Position numbers and translations under genes: made by a program
Origin: Mytilus edulis
Lineage: Eukaryota; Mollusca; Bivalvia; Mytilida; Mytilidae
Assembly: GCF_963676685.1 (NCBI RefSeq)
Contig: NC_092356.1
Location: 41,565,601-41,629,600, forward strand
Length of the DNA stretch: 64,000 nt
Direction: 5' to 3'
Shown: positions 47,390-60,089 of the stretch, piece after piece
How the letters are laid out: each line of letters starts with the position of its first letter
Position numbering within the stretch: position 1 is the stretch's first letter
Notes under the pieces: model-generated
The model's input: the letters and a program-made list of their open reading frames with translations, nothing else
What the model was told of the DNA's origin: nothing
Database searches by the model: none

Positions 47390-47615
47390 AAACAATTTTT
47401 TTTTTAGCCCTTCCCCTTTTTTCCAACATTTTTTTTGCCAGTTTGACATAAATTTCAATTACTGATCAGTGACCGCTGTTGATAATAAACCTGGAATTGA
47501 TACGGTAAATAGTAAATACGAGAAATTTCTAGTTCATTTATGTTAAATAATCGAAATTAATGGAAAACCAAAAAATAACGGATTTGGAAAAAAGGGGGAG
47601 GGCTTAAAAAAATGT
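47390..47615. mobile_element. 225-bp inverted-repeat element
   Basis: TTTTTAGCCCTTCCCC followed by TTTTTTCCAA (about 47395-47425) mirrors TTGGAAAAAAGGGGGAGGGC (47585-47604) and AAAAAAT. Short, non-coding. Confidence 0.55.
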
Positions 47616-47655
47616 AGCCTGTCCCCAATTACCTATGATTCTGATGGATCTTTGC

Positions 47656-47748
47656 CACAGGTGCTTGTCTTTGATTTTTTTCCAACCCTATAAACCTTAA
47701 AAAAAATATATCAAGGAATACAAAATTTCTTTAGAGACAAGTGTCTGT
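47656..47748. mobile_element. Diverged relative of the 45859 snapback
   Basis: CACAGGTGCTTGTCT opposite AGACAAGTGTCTGTG, with the same outside-in plan and length as 45859-45948. No clean target duplication remains. Confidence 0.55.
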
Positions 47749-47839
47749 GGTGGTGGTCTTTGCTGATAACATGGATTTGTATAGCACTGAGACTCTATTC
47801 AAACTGAGTATTCAAATAATTGTTATCACCATATAAAAT

Positions 47840-48910
47840 AGGGACGAAAGATACTAGAGTGACAGTCAAACTCATAAATCGAAAATAAACTGACAACGCC
47901 ATGGCAAAAAAATTAAAAAGACAAACAGACAAACAATAGTACACATGACACAACATAGAAAACTAAAGAATAACCAACACGAACCCCACCAAAAACTAAG
48001 GGATGATCTCATGTGATCCGGAAGGGTAAGCAGATCCTGCTCCACATGTGGCACCCGTCGTGTTGCTTATGTGATAACAAATCCGGTAAATAGTCTAATT
48101 CGGTAGGTCACGTTTATGAAAGGGAAGGGGATTGTAGTTACGACGTAAGGAACATATCCGATATCATTTGTGAAACGGTTATTCCATAACGGTCAACCAA
48201 CTCGTGATGGCGTCCGTAAAATTTACGAAGGGATGATTTCAACTTCATCATTTGGAACTCTTGATTTAATAGCTTCTTGTGAGTAGCGACCCTCTATCAA
48301 GAAAATCATGATAGGAAATGCAAGCACGGGAATATCGTATTAATTGGGAGATATATACCCCGTATGCAGGTGCTGCTGGAATGTTGCTACAGTTAGAGAT
48401 GGAAAGTTCACAATTGGAAAGCTGAAATCATCTCTTTTGTCGTAAAGTTTTGTTTTCGACCGACCTTCATTGTCAATTTCTAGATGTAAGTCAAGATATG
48501 AGGCCGACTTAATTGTATCTGTAGTATCCTTTATCTCTAGTTCGATGGGATAGATGCGTTCACTTTGACATGGTCACCAATTTTTGAATTATTTAGTGAA
48601 ACTTGAACATCATTTATATAGCGGAAAGTAGAGTTAAAGGACATTGCTATCTTCTTATCTTTCTTCCTAAGAAGTTCCTGTATGAAGTCAGCCACATAAT
48701 AATAAAGAAACAAGTCGGTAAGAAGAGGGGCACAATTTGTTCCCATTGGAATGCCGACAGTCTTGAAAAACACGTCCTCCGAACGGTAACAAATATCATG
48801 GTTGTCAATCAAGAAATCAAGTATCTTGATAATGTCAGTTTCAGAGAATTTTACGTTTGAATCAGAGCGATCCTTTACAAAGTAGGATGTATCCCTCCCT
48901 AAGACAAGAT
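47840..48910 (-). pseudogene. Penelope-like retroelement, 5'-truncated reverse transcriptase plus 3' tail
   Basis: Minus strand 48910-48537 encodes a reverse transcriptase core with VGIPMGTNCAPLLTDLFLYY and FNSTFRYINDV. The GTNCAPLLADLFL and YIDDV blocks are typical of Penelope-like elements in molluscs. Here the catalytic motif reads YINDV, losing one aspartate. The frame shifts soon after, and further pieces continue to about 48180. No GIY-YIG endonuclease segment is present. 48143-47840 is the non-coding tail that recurs alone at 5377, 17998, 23985 and 38405. The copy is inactive. Confidence 0.75.
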
Positions 48911-48929
48911 ACTAACTTGTGTCTACGTA

Positions 48930-49600
48930 ACTTGGCCATTCTCTTTTTTATGAATATCAGAAAAGTATACTAATATAAGTTTGCAGATAAATAAAAAAAT
49001 CCTATCGATTATAAAATCTACCTTCTGTTTTCTATTTAGATTTTGCTGCATCATTGACGTTTTAAGCGAAATAAGACTTGAAATAATTATTAATTTTTCG
49101 TCATCATGAACCCTAATGATTACGTGGCTTTTCCGGAAAAAATACTTATCACTAACCAGTGTAGATCTAGAATTCTTATAAATATCTTTGATGCGTTTTT
49201 TATCTGAAGATTTTTAATACAAGATTTTAGTAACTAAATGACACAGTGTAAACAAATATTACGAAAGTTGAGTCAGAAAATTAGGCTTACGTGTGATATT
49301 TTTGTTATTTAAGTTGAACAGAATCGTATAGCTGATCAATATCGTCTATCTCAAAGAACAATATCGTTTAAATGTAAGTTTTTTTCAATTCTTACAAAGC
49401 AATACTTAGATTTTGATTTTTCTTCCTTGTTCATGTTGTTTTATGAAAATTAATCAAGACGTTTTTTTTTTATATCAACTGACAACAATGAACAGACTGT
49501 TATAATTCACGATTGTTAAGTGTATGAAAACGACTTAAAGTAGTACCAAAAGATCCCTCTTAAAGAAAAGAGCAATATGAAATTCTATCTTTAAACTGTT
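48930..49600. other. AT-rich spacer
   Basis: Nothing recognised on either strand. Confidence 0.35.
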
Positions 49601-49602
49601 AT

Positions 49603-51386
49603 GGTTCATGTGGACCCTATGGCTAAAATGGCCGTATTTTCACCTCAAAATTTACTCTGAGTACAGGCAAATCTGTGCGTTTGGAAAAGTTTTAAGGCAT
49701 AGCATGCCCTAGATAAATAGAATTCAAATGCATTGTATGATTTAGAAAATTCATACCTTAACTGGATTTTACCGTACACTTTTTTTCGTCCCTGCAGAAG
49801 ATGATAAAATTAACAAACTGTTGAGTTTACCTTGATATGGTCCACTCAGGTACACAGTTTAAATAACCAATTATTGTCAGGTATCTATTGTCCATCTCAT
49901 GTCCATGTCAAACAAAACAGCTCACTTCAGGGCTCACGCTACCAGGCGACTTGGGCGAAGAAGTCGCCCTCCCGACCGTCACTTCGCTTTCCCCGACCCC
50001 CAAAAGCGAAAACAAGTCGCCCTGTTCCTGACGAAAGTCACTTTCAGTCGCTTCCGCCATCGGACATTTTCAATTTTTACCAAGTTGATGAAACATCAAT
50101 TTTTTAATGATAATTAAAGAAATTCAGACATAAACTATTCATTATCTTTAGAAAAGAGGTTGAGGCATTGTCTTCGCAGTGTGTATCAGGTTATTTGATA
50201 AAAATACAACTTTTTATCACTTCGTGCATTTTTTGCAAGTTCCGGTGCTTGTTACTCGAAAACGTACATCAACCTAAATTTCGGCGGCAAAATAAGTTTG
50301 TTACTTCATTTAAACGTGATAAAAGTTGCCTCCAGTAAATGTTTAATCCATTTATTGCATTAAAACCGTCATGTTCCTTTCCAAATAACTTGTCAAACAT
50401 CGTTTATTTTTGTAAATTTTCTTGCATTCGTCCGCCATTGACCGATTTCTAAACTACGGATCTGAACCGGACCTGCTATGACCGAAATCCGTACTTTTAC
50501 AATAATTACTAAGGACGCACCGATGGAACAGCTGACAAAAGAATATTAATCCCAAAGGGAAAAATTACGCATCCCACACACATTAAGAGACTTTTGGTTA
50601 CATCTAATTGATTGGTGTATATAATTCCCTATATTTTTTATGAATGTTTCAAACTATTGATTAAAGTTGCTTAACTCTGAAACTATTATAATAATATCAA
50701 TATATTATGGCCCAGCTTAATAACTTTTATATTTTTTTTTATGAGAAACACTGAATTTCATACACAAGATAATTTTTAATTAAATTGTAATTGATATAAT
50801 TTCTTTACATTTTTTAAAATAAAATTTTTTTTTTTAGTGCTAGATATTTAGTTGGTAGTTTCTCACAAGAACCTTAGTAAAACTTAAACAACTTTTAATT
50901 TCAAATGTTACTTTAATTGTAATTTTTTACTCATATGAATTGAACAACATAAAAAGAACATTATTTACATATGGCCCTTTATACTATTGTAAAATCCAAA
51001 CATTGTAGCGCACCCGCGCGAATGAGCACTTCTCTTTCAAATCTCATCACTTCTCCCTATCAGTTTCAAAAAGAGAAGTCACTTCTCCCTGTAATTCTGA
51101 AGTAGTGTGAGCCCTGAAAAAATAATTACCTGTGGGGAAGTTCTCAAACCTGTTTCCCCAACTTAGTTTATTTTGGCACCTTCTGGACATGCTGGAGGAA
51201 TGAAAAAAAGTGCACAGAAAAATCCTTGTGAGTTTTTATTTTTCTAAAACATAAAACATATTTGAAATTTATTTATCTAGGGCATGCTATGCCTGAAATT
51301 TTTTACAGATGCACAGGTTTGTCTGTACTCAGAGTAAATTTTGAGGTGAAAATACGGCCATTTTAGCCATAGGGTCCACATGAACC
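49603..51386. mobile_element. 1.8-kb element with long imperfect terminal inverted repeats
   Basis: 49603-49730 (GGTTCATGTGGACCCTATGG and on) is mirrored at 51260-51386. Both arms share a CTCAAAATTTACTCTGAGTA block and GGCATAGCATGCCCTAGATA. A second inner pair, CAGGGCTCACGCTA (49928) and TAGTGTGAGCCCTG (ending 51116), lies about 325 and 270 bp inside, with GAAGTCGC-rich sequence beyond it. This is either one element with composite ends or a smaller element nested in a larger. No transposase or target duplication seen. Confidence 0.65.
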
Positions 51387-51399
51387 TTAAAAGCTCCAG

Positions 51400-52650
51400 A
51401 AACCAGTGAAAGAATATATATTTTTAGGCAGTTCCACAGAGGCTATTTTGCTGACACCAGCAAAACAGAAAAATAAATTTGGGCAGGCATTACCTGTGAA
51501 TGGGGACAAAGTCTGTATGATTTTTTTTTTTAATTCAAACATGTCAAATAAGAAACGGAAATACCATAATGTTTCCGATTTTGGTTCTGTTGTTAGGGAT
51601 TTAAATGTAGTTGTGACGTTATTTAAGTTATGACGTCATATTCAAAGTAAACAAAGAAACGCTTTCATCAGGTAACGTTTTTTTTCCATATAAAACGATT
51701 ATTAAAAATGAACATGATGAGTTGGTATTGAGTTCCAATCCTTTATTTTACTACACTGATAAATATATATTTTATTCAAAGTCTCATACATATATTAAAT
51801 ATATTTTCCAATAGTTTAAGCTCCAGGTATGTTGATATAAAAGTTTATCTTGAAAACTGTTTTGAGACCATTTTATGTATCTTAAATATTGCACCCTTTA
51901 CCTTATCTATATTTCAAATTTTGTACAAACTAAAATGTACCTGTTATCTTAATAATTTGTATCTCAAGTATTGTAATGGTTGAAAACTTATCTTATTCAA
52001 CTACATGTACAGTACAATATGTACATGTATATGATTAATAATTTTGTTCTTTAATTTGACAATGCACATTTTTGTAGTACTTTTAAAGAGTAAATATTAA
52101 AAACAACTCTTAACAAATTTAAAGAACCTACAAAATAACAAATCCATGTAGTTAAATGTACATACATGTGTGTGGGTTCATGGTCTAGTGGTGGAGACCC
52201 AAGCTCCAAGGGTGCTCTTAGAACGACAGAGTGATTTACATATACATGTACATTTAAAAATAGAGAAACTAAATACAATGTAAAAAAATTGTTTATTAAT
52301 ATTCTAAAATTTAGTCAACATGTCTGAAATTTTTAACTAAGTCCTTTCAGGAGTCATCAAAATACTATTTACGCAATTAAACTGTAAAAATGGAAAACCG
52401 AAATTAGACGTTTTAAAGGTACAGCAGAAGTTTATTCTGAGGAAGAAAAACATATAAGCATACATTGTACACACACACATGTACACTTGTATGTAGATTA
52501 ACCACTACATGTACATGTAGGTTGATGAAAAGAATGATTTTTGAGTTTTTGCTTTTTGTTTTAGTTTCAGTTCACAGACAGATCTTTTTGGATAAGAAAA
52601 TATAACAAAAAAGGTTCAAAAAGATAATAGAATCAGTATAACACACCACT
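51400..52650. other. Upstream region of the copine-like gene
   Basis: AT-rich, with several TACATGTA-type runs. A pyrimidine-rich TTTTGTTTTAGTTTCAG near 52555-52570 could be the acceptor of the first coding exon, with a non-coding exon further upstream. Confidence 0.35.
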
Positions 52651-55600
52651 ATGGAATTCATCAGCATAATTATATTTGGTGGAATAGTTTTCCTAATCTG
52701 GTACTTCTGTGGTGGATCAAGTAACCAGTCAAAAGGAGCTACAGATAAAAACAATAGCAGCACAAATAAACTGTATCCAGATTTGTCAAATCTACAGAAG
52801 AGCAAAGCAAGTATGCAACAAAACAGTGTATGGAACATGTTTGGTGGTGGAGGATCCGATTATAATGCCATTCTGGACAAGTTTACTTCCCTGGAGGAAG
52901 TACAAAATGCCATTAGGCAAGCAGGATTAGAATCATGTAATTTGATTTTTGGTAAGTGTTATTATTTATAAATTCCTAATTGGAATTATAATTTGAAAAT
53001 TTAATGAGAACTAATATGTAATGATTGTCAGATCAGTAGATTACATTTTAAATGTACAAAAAAATTGTACAATGAAGCAAGTGTACTTGTATACATTTTT
53101 GTACACCCAAGTTCGAGCAATCACACTGTTGTTTTATGGAAATTTTTGTATGTACAAAGTGAATGAAAATGTTTTTGAGCAATACGGTATACAAGTGTAC
53201 ATACATTCACATGACCATCAGTGCTCCATGGTCCATGTTTAACAATCTTGATAAGTCTCTTGTGGAGAGTTGTCTCATTGGCAATCATACCACATCTTCT
53301 TTTTTATATTGATATTAAACAGAAAAGAAAGTTACAAATAAGATTTTGGCTACTCTCAGTCTCTGTATGAAGATAAATTGTTAAAGTGAAATCAAACGTT
53401 AATGATTTTTAAATTCTGTTATAAAACACACTAATTGTAGTATGACTAAGATGACAATTGCATTATAGGAATGGATTATACAGCAAGCAATCTTCAACAG
53501 GGCATGAGAACTTTTGGAGGCAGATCATTACATCAAATTGTTCCCTATGAAATGAACCCTTATCAAAGAGTATGTTTAGATGACAAATATAAATATATAT
53601 TGCATGTACATGTACCTAAATTCTGTTTAGACAGACAACATTGATTGTGAAAACTTCATTGTATGCTAAAATGATAATAAAAAAACTTGAGGGAATCATT
53701 TATTTGGACTCTCATATTGTGTTGTGCCAGCTTAAATTTTTTTATTTTTTTACAGTTCGGCTACATATTCATGTATCAAACATTATATACATATATTTAT
53801 CTGTATAAAGTGTAAAAAATCACGTTGATACATGTAAATCTAGAAAGGGAAATGAAGTTTTCACAATCAGCTAGTATTGTTAAACCCCTTAAACCCTGAA
53901 TCTGTTGTTATCATTTAACACTGTGTATAAAGTACTAACAATAAAACTCATTACTATTTTCCTAGGAATAGATTTTACTGTCAGCAACTTACATCAAGGC
54001 CGTATTACTTTTGGGGGTAACAGCCTACATGCAATAGAACCAAGATTTATGAACCCTTATCAACAGGTAAACTTTAATTTCATTATTGCATGTAAGGTTG
54101 CTTCAGAAACTTGGTGCAGTTTGTTAGACAGTGAAAACATTAAAAAAAATAAAGTTTGCCAATAAAGACTTAAAAACAAATTAACCTACCATAATAAATA
54201 CTCTAAATTTTCTTTTATGAAATTTGTAATTTTTCAAACCTTGGTATAGGAAGATTCTGTATACAAATAGAAGTTGATAGAGTTTTCATTAAAATGTGCA
54301 TGTGAATTCACTGATGTCACCTTCAATGTGCTATTATATGATGCAATTATGTTTTTTTGGTCTGTGCATGGATTGGTCTGTTTGTTCATTCGTATGTTTC
54401 TTTGTACAATGTACATCTGTTTGAGGATAAAGTTTTTGGTCAAGGCAGATTTTGATGAATTTGAAGTCCAATCATCTTAAAACTGAGTACACATTTTCTC
54501 TTTGATATGATCTTTCTAATTTTAATGCCAAAATAGAGTTTTTACCCCAATTTTACAGTTAACTGAAAAGAAAATGATAGTGTGACTGTGTCACTGTGTG
54601 AGTGGGGCATCAGTGTACAATGTATTATGGACACATTATTGTTTTTGTATTATATGTAATATTATATATTTTCTAAATCTTGAATTGTATTGAAATATTT
54701 ATGTTCAGTTTAGTTGGTACTACACATATATCTAATTCAATTGTAAATGTCCATGTTTTATGGTAGCATTCTTCATAAAATCAACGTTTTGGTTTCAAGA
54801 CATTATCTTATGTGTTGCAAATTAGATCTTCACACATTGATTGACAATTAAATGTCTCTTAATATACACTTGTCTTTGTTTTTATGAACTTGATGTTTAT
54901 TAAGGGAGTTTTGTATACCGGTAGTTTCTATGTTAAATTTATTCAAAATTTCAAGACTTGGATGATTTGGAGCTTGACATTTATGATTTATCTAGCATTG
55001 AAGACCAATCAGATGCATTAACCACTATATGCCTTTTTGTTTTGTGTTACATCCTTTGTCGTTGTATTGACATACACCAATCATCTCCTTTTACCTGTTG
55101 ATAGATACATTAATAATACATTTATGATAAAAACTTTTATATGGAAAAAAATTATCAGGCATTTGTTAGAATTTTTATCTCATTTGGTGTCAAGAAAATA
55201 TGCACTTAGTATATAAGTATAATATCCTTCTTGCAACATCTTCTGATGTTGATGACAGAATATGAAGGAAGCAGGTTTAGCTAGTTGTACATCAGTAAAT
55301 ATATATAATCATTTAAATTTACAGGTAATCTGTATCCTTGGAGAAACCTTAGAACCATTTGATGATGATGGTATCATTCCAGCCTTTGGATTTGGGGATG
55401 CATCTACAAAGGATAGATCAGTCTTTTCATTCAGGTCTCAGGTAAAAATAATTACTGATAAATTTCCCAGGTTAAAAAAAGGTAAAAAGAATTGAGAATC
55501 GAAACAGGGGAATATGTCAAAGAGACAAACAACAGGGGAATATGTCAAAGAGATAACAACCTGACCACAGATTTAGAGCAGAAAACAGCCCAAGGCCACC

Positions 55601-57126
55601 AATAGGTCTTCAACAGAGCAAGAAAATCCAGCACCTGGAGTTGGCTTCACCTCAATCTAGATTCCCCTGCGAGTTAAGATCATCATTATGTTGTTTTGGT
55701 TTTTTTTGCAAATTAAAACTATGACAGGGAGCTTTTTGTACATGACAAAGTCACTGTGGAGTTAATTCACTGGTTTGAAAGGAAGAAAATAATTTCTTAG
55801 AATTTAAATGACATGACTACTTAAGGAATGAACAAAATTACAATAAAACAAAACCATCTGATTTATTATAATATAATCAACGAGTTCATTTACTAATCAA
55901 TTTTATTTTTTTCAGGGTTACTGCAATGGTTTCCATGATGTTTTAAATGCTTATAATGAACTAACACCCAATGTAAGGTTGAGCGGACCTACAAGTTTTG
56001 CACCATTGATACGTCAGGCTATAGATACAGTGAAAAAAACTAAATCTGTAAGTGTTTATTTGAATTAATTTACAAATGTATATAAATACAACGGTTATGT
56101 GTTATTGAAAAGATGATCACACCAAAATATCTAATAGAAAATTTGGTTTAAAGTCTAAAAAAGTGGATTGCGAAGAATGATTGTTATATAATGTATCATG
56201 GTCTGTTGTTGCTAACAAGCATTTAAATATGTTAAAATATAAAATGTTGAAAATTCAAGAAAATCTTTGATAAATTCCTGTATCAAATGTGTAAAACTTC
56301 AATTGGTATGCAAACATTCAATAAAATTTCAATGATTTGACTGTATGAGACATTGTTCACACAAAACTGGTTCTGTTGTTTGAAATTTGTCTTAAACATG
56401 ACTAAGCTCTCAAGTCAGAAAAATTGGAACAATTAACAATTCCCAAAAGCAGATTGGCTATAAAACAGACTTCAACAATGAGCAAAATCTGTACTGAATG
56501 TAAAGATATTAAGGCACTTGGATAACAAAATGTAAAACAATTTGAAATTATCAAAATTAAAAATACAAACCAATAAATGTTTTAATGAAATAACAAGTGT
56601 TTTCTCTACTGCTTCTTTAAAAAAAAACCCCATAAAGTAACAAGCATAATAAAAGATATATACTTACACTGTACAAAAGTAAGTTCATAATTTGAGAAAC
56701 AATTATTGATTTTATTGTTTTTATTTTCATTTGGAGCAATCCATATTCATGATATTAGATAGACATAAATCTCTGTGGTCACCATTTATATTTTATTAAT
56801 ATATATATTTTTTTCAGTATCACATACTTGTGATAGTTGCAGATGGACAAGTGACAAATGAAAGGGAGACAATTGATGCAATCGTTGAAGCTTCAAGATG
56901 GCCATTGTCAATTATAATGGTTGGTGTTGGAGATGGACCCTGGGAAACTATGGAAGAATTTGATGACAGAATCCCAGCAAGAAAGTTTGACAATTTTCAA
57001 TTTGTAGAATTTCACAAAATAATGTCTACAGCTAGAAACCCTCAAGCTGCATTTGCTCTACATGCTTTAATGGAGATTCCTGATCAATATAAACTTGTCA
57101 AAAAGCATGGTCTTTTAAATTTTTGA
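52651..57126 (+). CDS. Membrane-anchored copine/RGLG-type VWA protein (6 exons, two mutually exclusive)
   Basis: Exons 52651-52951, either 53469-53569 or 53966-54066, then 55325-55441, 55916-56047 and 56818-57126 give 319 residues with all phases matching. Residues 3-18 ([16 protein letters not shown]) are a hydrophobic signal anchor. A Ser/Asn/Gln-rich linker follows, then [21 protein letters not shown], typical of plant-type RGLG and copine proteins. The VWA domain runs from about residue 98 to 305: MIDAS D103-x-T105-x-S107, [20 protein letters not shown] (about 142-161), [10 protein letters not shown] with T199, VADGQVT with D226, and [20 protein letters not shown]. Neither the C2 domains of copines nor the RING finger of RGLG ligases is present. 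Known copine VWA domains bind metal and protein partners; a substrate-docking role at a membrane is inference. Repeats lie in introns 1 and 3. Confidence 0.93.
53255..53310 (+). repeat. Family A end fragment in intron 1 of the copine-like gene
   Basis: GGAGAGTTGTCTCATTGGCA followed by ATCATACCACATCTTC. Confidence 0.75.
53469..53569 (+). CDS. Alternative exon 2a of the copine-like gene
   Basis: 101 bp: two bases finish Gly101, then 33 codons starting [17 protein letters not shown] and ending NPYQR. Acceptor ATTATAG, donor GTATGT. It carries the MIDAS D-x-T-x-S (DYTAS). It enters in phase 1 and leaves in phase 0, exactly like exon 2b. Confidence 0.88.
53966..54066 (+). CDS. Alternative exon 2b of the copine-like gene
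   Basis: Also 101 bp; 33 codons starting [17 protein letters not shown] and ending NPYQQ, 21 of 33 residues identical to exon 2a. Acceptor TTTTCCTAG, donor GTAAAC. If joined after exon 2a it would be read GAA TAG, a stop at its second codon. Confidence 0.88.
55495..55680 (-). repeat. Family C copy in intron 3 of the copine-like gene
   Basis: GGGGAATATGTCAAAGAGA occurs twice in tandem, then AAGGCCACCAATAGGTCTTC and a CCTGGAGTTGGCTTC-type block. Inverse of the block at 4655-4790. Confidence 0.65.
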
Positions 57127-59820
57127 TCATGTCTAGATTTTTTATGAGACAAGAATGATGAAATTTGTTTATCATGTGTTTTAATGGTATCTGAAAGTCT
57201 AATGAACAGAATCAAAAATACATTGCAATCACTTCTTTGTTAGTGAAAGTTAGTAAGATGTGAAAGAATGAGTGATACAAATGTTAATCATGCTTATAGT
57301 GATGTTGATCATTGTTGATAAGTTCATATTCGGAAAACAATGAAACGTGTTTGATCATATATTGGAAAACAGTGCAATGTGTTGGTTAACCAGGAATGCA
57401 CTAGACTTGTACCCAGTTCCAATCTTTGCTACCTGTTATGAGAGTCAGAATAAGTAGAATTAGTTAAGGAATTTTGAGGCTTGAATCTTTCTTGCTTTGG
57501 GAGATATAACAAAATTGAGATGGAATGGATTGTAAAAATGTTCATGAAAATCAGTAAAAATTGGTTGTTTATTTAGAATATTTTCATTTTTTATTGGAAT
57601 TGACCTGAATTTATCAATTTTAATCAAATTAATGTTATCTATATGGTTCAATGAAATTATTAAGAATAATGCTGCCCACAAAAAGATATTTCTTAAATAC
57701 TGTAAACCAAGTTATTTTCCATTACACATTTATTTTGTTAACCCTTTGTAACAGATTTGCATCAAAATATCTATATGATTTTATAAATAAGAGAAGATCC
57801 AAGTTATTCATATCAATTTATACTTTTGCTATTTTTCTACATGGGGAAAGTCCACAAAAAATGATTGGTTATGAAAATTGGTTGTTTTTACTGTAAATTA
57901 ATCTTAATTATGTCTTGTGTTCGTGTTATGTTTGTCAGAAATTGGTCTCTACATTAATATTTAACCTCAAATCGACAATGACAAATATTTTTTTACCATA
58001 TATGTTTTATATGGATTTAACTTTTGTATGTGATGAAAACTATATATTTTTATATGATAGTGGTATTTTTAAAAACGTTAAGACAACTTTTTTTGTTAAT
58101 CTTTCTAAAATCATGCCTAAATTTGTCATTTTGCTGATTACAAAGCAGTGCTTAATTTAAGAATGTAAATTGAAAAGATGTTCAGTTTTTGTTATGCTTT
58201 TAGATACTCCACCAATTTTGATAAAATAGTATAGAAGTTGATCATATTTCATTTCTGGTGATACAGTTTTTATAAAGTTACAGTCCTTCAGAAATTAACC
58301 CAAACTTATATAGTTTGTCCATAACCTCATATCATTATTCAAGAATTTAAAAACAAAAATTTTGTCATATATCATTAATTAGAAATAGAAATACCCACAA
58401 CATAGTATTTACTTAAAGCTTAACTTAAACCTCGCCCATCTAACTGGACCCCTTAACTGGACCTCATCCCCATTACTGCATAAATACCTACATTTTCATT
58501 ATATTGAGAGAGATGGTTAAGTTATATTTTCGTGCGCCTGTTGTAAACTATACATGCTGCTATGGCACTCTGACTTTTCCCCTATAAAACATTATTTTCA
58601 TATGTCAGTGGTTCACTGAAGGTTTCTTTTTTATGTGCTTAAAAAAACCAGACACAATTTCATTTGTCTCAATGTTCTGAAATTAAAACCTCCATTTTTC
58701 AAACCATTTGTTGTCTTTTTGTTTGTTGTTTAAATATATTAGATGTATCATATTTGTTTATGTTATTCCACATTCCAGTTGGAAAATTTTAGGTAAATAT
58801 ACAAAATGATTTTATTTTCTTAAAGTGTCTACTTTAAAATAGAACTCAGCAACACAATTAAATTGTTAAGTCATTAAAATGACATCAAATTATTAAAGCG
58901 AGATTTATCTTTTTTTTTCAAAAATAAGCTAATTGTAGGAATTTTGGCATACATTAACACAGAGCACAATTGTCGTCCAAAATATTTTTTGCCAATGAAT
59001 AAATAAAAATAAAATACACTTAATGTTTTAATGTTTTTTGGGCGATTATTGTGCTTTATATTATTTTTAAACATAAATAAGTCATATAATTGAGATTTTG
59101 CTTAATTTCAATATTATATTGAATTTTCTGTCATTTTATGGTTATATAACTCAAAGGGTATATATTTTAATAAAATTAGCCTTATTTTATCATAATCATT
59201 CATTTAACATTTAATGTTAAAATCTCAGGAAGTTTCTAATTTCTTTGATTTTAATGACAATTTGGCCAAAAAGCAAAGTTGTCCTTTGGTTGTATGCCAA
59301 TCATATGAATTATACGTTCCTTTTGGTTATATGATGGTCATATGAATTAAAAAGTATTCCATTTACGATATTTTAACCAGTTATCTGTTTAATGAAATAA
59401 TGTTATATGTTTGTAAAAAAGTTTGCTAATCAACTGTTAAATAAATATATTTTGAAAATAAGAGTTTTAAATTACTTTTGGCCTTGCTTCACTTTGTGTC
59501 TCTTGTCTGTTCATCTATCTTTAAAAATCATCTCTGAAACTACTGAACCAGAAAACACAGAACACTTCCTGAATGTTCCTTTGGGTATTTAATTTAAAAG
59601 TTAAGTCCCAGGATTTGATCCATCAGCAAACATGGTCGCTGTTGCTAACAAGAACATGGACTAAATGCAGTTTGATCCACAAGTCAAGGTTTATTTCTCC
59701 TGACAAATCGAAAACCAATTTTGGAGTGATTGCCATAAATATTTACATCTTAAAAACTAAAGCAAATCTCACACTCTTGAGCCTCTTTCATTAGATTAAT
59801 TAAAGAAGTTGTTGTATGGT
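57127..59820. other. 3' region of the copine-like gene and AT-rich spacer
   Basis: Probably includes the 3' UTR. The first good poly(A)-type hexamers are ATTAAA near 58683 and AATAAA near 58997; neither can be chosen. Open frames here are short, AT-rich and without domains. Confidence 0.4.
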
Positions 59821-59824
59821 TGCT

Positions 59825-59890
59825 TTTAAAACGACACTCCACAAGAGACCAAATGATACAAAAATTAACAACTATAGGTCACCATATTTA
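59825..59890 (-). repeat. Family A end fragment
   Basis: CGACACTCCACAAGAGACCA and AATTAACAACTATAGGTCAC, reverse orientation. Confidence 0.6.
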
Positions 59891-60089
59891 CTCTCTTCTA
59901 TAAAAATCTCCTTATATCTGTATCCAATGTGGCTTAAACAAACGCACATCAATACAGAAAGTAAAACTAAGTTTTAAAGAAGTTTGATATCGATGTTAGA
60001 TTAGTTAACAGAAGAAATTAAGCATAAAGACAGTGGTCAACATAAATTAATTAAAAGTAAAATAACAAAAATACCAAATTCCAAGGGAC

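Noticed and set aside
52651-57126. Classification as a full copine or an active RGLG ubiquitin ligase
   Set aside because: No C2 domains precede the VWA segment, and no RING finger follows it before the stop.
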